A stretch of DNA of 15,829 bases from Thermoplasmata archaeon. GTDB taxonomy: Archaea; Thermoplasmatota; Thermoplasmata; Thermoplasmatales; Thermoplasmataceae. Both the position numbers and the translations under genes were made by a program. Positions 13,858-15,829 of this stretch are shown in pieces. Numbering within the stretch: the first letter of the stretch is position 1; the number at the start of each line of letters is the position of its first letter. The notes beneath the pieces are model-generated. The model saw nothing but the letters and a program-made list of their open reading frames with translations, was not told the DNA's origin and ran no database searches. The stretch lies in assembly GCA_021797385.1 (NCBI GenBank), contig JAJZZW010000027.1:1-15829 (forward strand), in the 5' to 3' direction.

Positions 13858-15224
13858 ATCTGTGATTCCAGATCATCAAGGCTGAAATTGCCTCCCTTGA
13901 GCTGGCTTTTGAGCATTTTTTTGAAATTCCTGTTCTTTTTTATTGCTTTCATGTTCTTCTTCATGGCATTGTATTCTTTCAACAACTGCCTTACATTCTT
14001 TTCTCCCTGACCAGATCCTGCAGCTATCCTCTTTATGCGCTTTGCATTTAGCTCATCTGGATTTTCCAGTTCAAAGTATGTCATGGAATCAAGTATTACT
14101 CTGTATAAGCGTAATTTTTCATCGGCCTGCTCCAACTGTGAATCATCCAGCTTATTTCCTCCGGGCATTTTTGCCAGTGGAAGCGCACCGAAGAATTTTT
14201 TCAGCAACCCGGGTTTTGCAAACTTTTCCCACACATCGTACATATCTTTCAGGTCAAATTTGCCTGACATCAATTTATCCAGTGACGCTTCGGCTTCCTC
14301 TTCGGTTATGTTTGTTTCAGCGACAACCTCCATGAGAGAATCTATATCGCCCATTCCAAGAAGTCTTGACAGGAATTTTTTCGGATTAAAAATCTGTATA
14401 TCATCCATGTGCTCTCCTGTGCCTATAAAATAAACAGGGGATTTTATATCGGCAACTGCACTGAGTGCTCCTCCTGCTTTTCCAGTGCCATCCATCTTTG
14501 TTATTATAACCCCGTTGATATTCACAGCGTCATGAAGCTTCTGTGCCTGTGGCCCTGCCTGCTGACCCAGTGTTGCATCTATTACAAATAATACTGTATC
14601 AGGACTGACTTTCTCCTTTATTTCCCTGACCTCATCGATTAAATCCTGATCCAGAGAATCCCTGCCGCTTGTATCTATAATTTTTATTTTATAATCATTT
14701 AAATCTTTGATTCCATTCTTAACAATCTTCAATGCATTCTTTTCATCCTTTTCTCCATAGAAACCGGCGTTCACATCCTTTGCTATCTGGTTTAATTGCT
14801 CGTAGGCACCGGGCCTGTGTACATCAGCTGCGATTAATCCAGTGGAAAGCCCTTTTTTCTGGAATAGCCTTGCAAGCTTCCCAGCAGTTGTGGTTTTGCC
14901 ATTACCGTATAAACCTACCAGCATTAATGTCTGCGGCTTCAGTTCAAAATCAGCATCGGTACCAAGTATTTTCAGCAACTCTTCATATATTATCCTGATA
15001 ATATAATCCTGTGATGTCATCCCTGCAGGTGGCTTTTCCTGTAGTGCCCGTTCCTGGACCGTATTTGAAAGTTTCAGTACAAGTTTGACATTTACATCAG
15101 CCTTCAGTAACGCTCTCTGTATTTCCTTTGTAACCTCCTTTACAGTATCCTTGTCTATATAACTGGAACCTGAAATTTTATGCATAATATTCTTTAATGA
15201 ATCCGATAAGCTATCGAGAACCAT
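13854..15224 (-). CDS. srp54: signal recognition particle protein SRP54
   Basis: SRP54 is the GTPase that binds signal sequences on ribosomes and delivers them to FtsY at the membrane. The 456 residues show the helical N domain (1-90), then the G domain with GLYGNGKTTTAGKLA (104-118), AADVHRPGAYEQL (133-145), DTSGRD (184-189), TKMDGTGKAGG (242-252) and IGTGEHMDDIQIF (267-279). The M domain follows (about 310-430) with the SRP-RNA-binding RIKRIAAGSG signature and a lysine-rich tail. Some positions differ from the common forms, such as DTSGR for DTAGR, but none removes a catalytic residue. The ATG at 15224 was preferred to a TTG six bases upstream because a TATA box lies about 23 bases before it. 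The SRP RNA gene is not in the window. Its 3' end overlaps GGR by four bases. Confidence 0.96.
   Translation of the reverse strand: MVLDSLSDSLKNIMHKISGSSYIDKDTVKEVTKEIQRALLKADVNVKLVLKLSNTVQERALQEKPPAGMTSQDYIIRIIYEELLKILGTDADFELKPQTLMLVGLYGNGKTTTAGKLARLFQKKGLSTGLIAADVHRPGAYEQLNQIAKDVNAGFYGEKDEKNALKIVKNGIKDLNDYKIKIIDTSGRDSLDQDLIDEVREIKEKVSPDTVLFVIDATLGQQAGPQAQKLHDAVNINGVIITKMDGTGKAGGALSAVADIKSPVYFIGTGEHMDDIQIFNPKKFLSRLLGMGDIDSLMEVVAETNITEEEAEASLDKLMSGKFDLKDMYDVWEKFAKPGLLKKFFGALPLAKMPGGNKLDDSQLEQADEKLRLYRVILDSMTYFELENPDELNAKRIKRIAAGSGQGEKNVRQLLKEYNAMKKNMKAIKKNRNFKKMLKSQLKGGNFSLDDLESQI
13916..13941 (+). terminator. T-tracts inside SRP54 3' end, possible GGR terminator
   Basis: Runs of seven T (13916-13922) and six T (13936-13941) occur on the + strand shortly after the GGR stop. 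They are the complement of lysine codons in the SRP54 tail. With no intergenic space here, they are the nearest U-tracts at which GGR transcription could end. Confidence 0.35.
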
Positions 15225-15240
15225 AATCAATTATCAAAAT

Positions 15241-15252
15241 ATATTATATAAT
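15241..15252 (-). promoter_or_regulatory. TATA box of SRP54
   Basis: On the - strand the sequence reads TTATATAATAT, centred about 23 bases before the ATG at 15224, which fits a leaderless transcript separate from TFS. Confidence 0.5.
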
Positions 15253-15306
15253 AGTTTGTTAACAAGACTTGAAAGAGACGGTAGATTTTAAGCCACAAAA
15301 GGATTT

Positions 15307-15314
15307 AAAAAAAA
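15307..15314 (-). terminator. U8 terminator of TFS
   Basis: A run of eight A on the + strand gives eight U in the transcript about 11 bases after the TFS stop codon. This is a typical archaeal intrinsic terminator and suggests that TFS and SRP54 are separate transcription units. Confidence 0.6.
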
Positions 15315-15324
15315 TTTTATAATA

Positions 15325-15630
15325 TTAGTATTCTCTCCAGCGGTGACCACAGGATTCGCAGGTATAGAATTTGGTTTCAGGCTCATCCGCTGATCTTGTC
15401 TGCTTCAGCAAATAGTATGCCCCGGTATGGTGGCAAACGGGACATACAGCATCACTATCCAGGGGCTCTGCATTTACTTCCTTTGCCACCATTATGATCT
15501 CTTTGTCCGAGCTTTTGGAAATTATCTTCTGTTCAGCCATTCCGACTTTGGACTGCTCGTAACCACAACTGTTGCATACATATTTATCTTTACTTGGAGT
15601 CATCAAAGCCCCACATTTTGGGCAAAACAT
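15325..15630 (-). CDS. tfs: transcription factor S (TFS, TFIIS-like)
   Basis: TFS rescues backtracked RNA polymerase by stimulating transcript cleavage. The 101-residue protein has two zinc ribbons: an N-terminal one (Cys3, 6, 19, 22), like that of Rpb9/Rpa12, and a C-terminal one (Cys63, 66, 91, 94). The latter carries the signature RSADEPETKFYTC with the acidic pair Asp82-Glu83 that enters the polymerase active site, so the protein should be cleavage-competent. The frame could begin at a GTG at 15660, but the ATG at 15630 is preferred: it puts the first zinc ligand at residue 3 as usual, and a TATA box lies about 24 bases before it, covering the GTG itself. Confidence 0.96.
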   Translation of the reverse strand: MFCPKCGALMTPSKDKYVCNSCGYEQSKVGMAEQKIISKSSDKEIIMVAKEVNAEPLDSDAVCPVCHHTGAYYLLKQTRSADEPETKFYTCESCGHRWREY

Positions 15631-15648
15631 AGTACTTAATTTCAGAAG

Positions 15649-15660
15649 AATATTTAACAC
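15649..15660 (-). promoter_or_regulatory. TATA box of TFS
   Basis: On the - strand this reads GTGTTAAATATT, centred about 24 bases before the ATG at 15630. It supports a leaderless mRNA and excludes the overlapping GTG codon as a start. Confidence 0.5.
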
Positions 15661-15763
15661 TTGCGAGAATTTTAGTTAATTTAATTATTACAAATCAATA
15701 TACCGGAAAAAAGGCCACTGAATTTATGATGTGGATGAATTTCCTGCAATCAGGGGAGAATGC

Positions 15764-15772
15764 TTATAAATA
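15764..15772 (+). promoter_or_regulatory. TATA box of the right-edge gene
   Basis: TTATAAATA is a near-ideal archaeal TATA box centred about 28 bases before the ATG at 15796. It is the best promoter match in the window and points to a gene continuing off the right edge. Confidence 0.55.
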
Positions 15773-15795
15773 TTCATTCCATACTAATGATATAC

Positions 15796-15829
15796 ATGGA
15801 ATATAAGACCACATATAGATTCAGAATAT
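15796..15829 (+). CDS. 5' end of an unidentified gene, cut by the window
   Basis: An ATG placed at leaderless spacing after a strong TATA box opens a frame of 11 complete codons (MEYKTTYRFRI) that runs off the window without a stop. The fragment is too short to recognise. The gene is divergent from TFS, so the 165 bases between the two starts hold both promoters and no other feature that I can see. Confidence 0.4.
   Translation, partial: MEYKTTYRFRI

Noticed and set aside
13943..14433. Two overlapping + strand open frames of about 130 codons each
   Set aside because: They lie antisense to the certain SRP54 gene, in different frames, with cysteine- and serine-rich products lacking any domain pattern; typical shadow frames.
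15631..15660. GTG start extending TFS by ten residues
   Set aside because: The GTG overlaps the TATA box, and TFS proteins begin one or two residues before the first zinc cysteine.
15726..15806. 26-codon + strand frame before the right-edge gene
   Set aside because: It contains the strong TATA box and overlaps the likely start at 15796 in another frame; no ribosome site or recognisable content.
1..15829. Search by eye for tRNA genes, CRISPR repeats, transposase genes and terminal inverted repeats
   Set aside because: No cloverleaf with a TTCGA-type arm, no regularly spaced direct repeats and no transposase-like protein was found; the gaps between genes are all under about 170 bases.

Overview
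The window looks like a compact, AT-rich chromosomal segment from an archaeon, most likely of the Thermoplasmatales (Ferroplasma/Acidiplasma-like acidophiles). The archaeal assignment rests on transcription factor TFS, an archaeal-type SRP54, a geranylgeranyl reductase for isoprenoid lipids paired with a ferredoxin, and a eukaryote/archaeal-type prolyl-tRNA synthetase with a C-terminal zinc module. TATA boxes sit about 23-29 bases upstream of many ATG codons, which suggests leaderless mRNAs. The order-level placement is inferred from the style of the proteins (heavy AUA, AGA and AGG use, short overlapping genes) and was not checked by a search. No tRNA, rRNA, CRISPR array, insertion sequence or prophage gene was seen, and no gene-free stretch exceeds 300 bases.

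Layout. (1) 14-1884 (+): an APC-family permease followed by a 127-residue membrane protein that resembles only the last third of that permease. (2) 1926-2486 (-): a small protein tentatively placed in the EVE/PUA-like fold, divergent from the next unit. (3) 2623-5721 (+): a tight unit of a TDT-family anion/organic-acid transporter, prolyl-tRNA synthetase and a SerB-like HAD phosphatase, with junctions of 1 base overlap and 1 base gap. (4) 5713-7775 (-): aspartate kinase and aspartate-semialdehyde dehydrogenase, the first two steps toward homoserine, threonine and methionine. (5) 7913-10517 (-): an iron-sulfur CCG protein and an FAD-linked 2-hydroxyacid dehydrogenase (lactate/glycolate type), divergent from an MFS transporter at 10607-11962 (+) that may supply the substrate. 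(6) 11923-12336 (-): MoaE, for molybdopterin synthesis. (7) 12471-13857 (+): ferredoxin plus geranylgeranyl reductase, for saturating membrane lipids. (8) 13854-15630 (-): SRP54 and TFS as separate transcripts. (9) At the right edge, a strong TATA box precedes the first 11 codons of an unidentified gene.

The genes are mostly central housekeeping and metabolism, and no clear new defence or mobile system was found. The points most worth a second look are the stand-alone C-terminal permease fragment, the complete loss of cysteines from the first CCG domain of the iron-sulfur subunit, the shortened regulatory region of aspartate kinase, the three tail-to-tail gene overlaps, and an operator-like inverted repeat before the TDT transporter.
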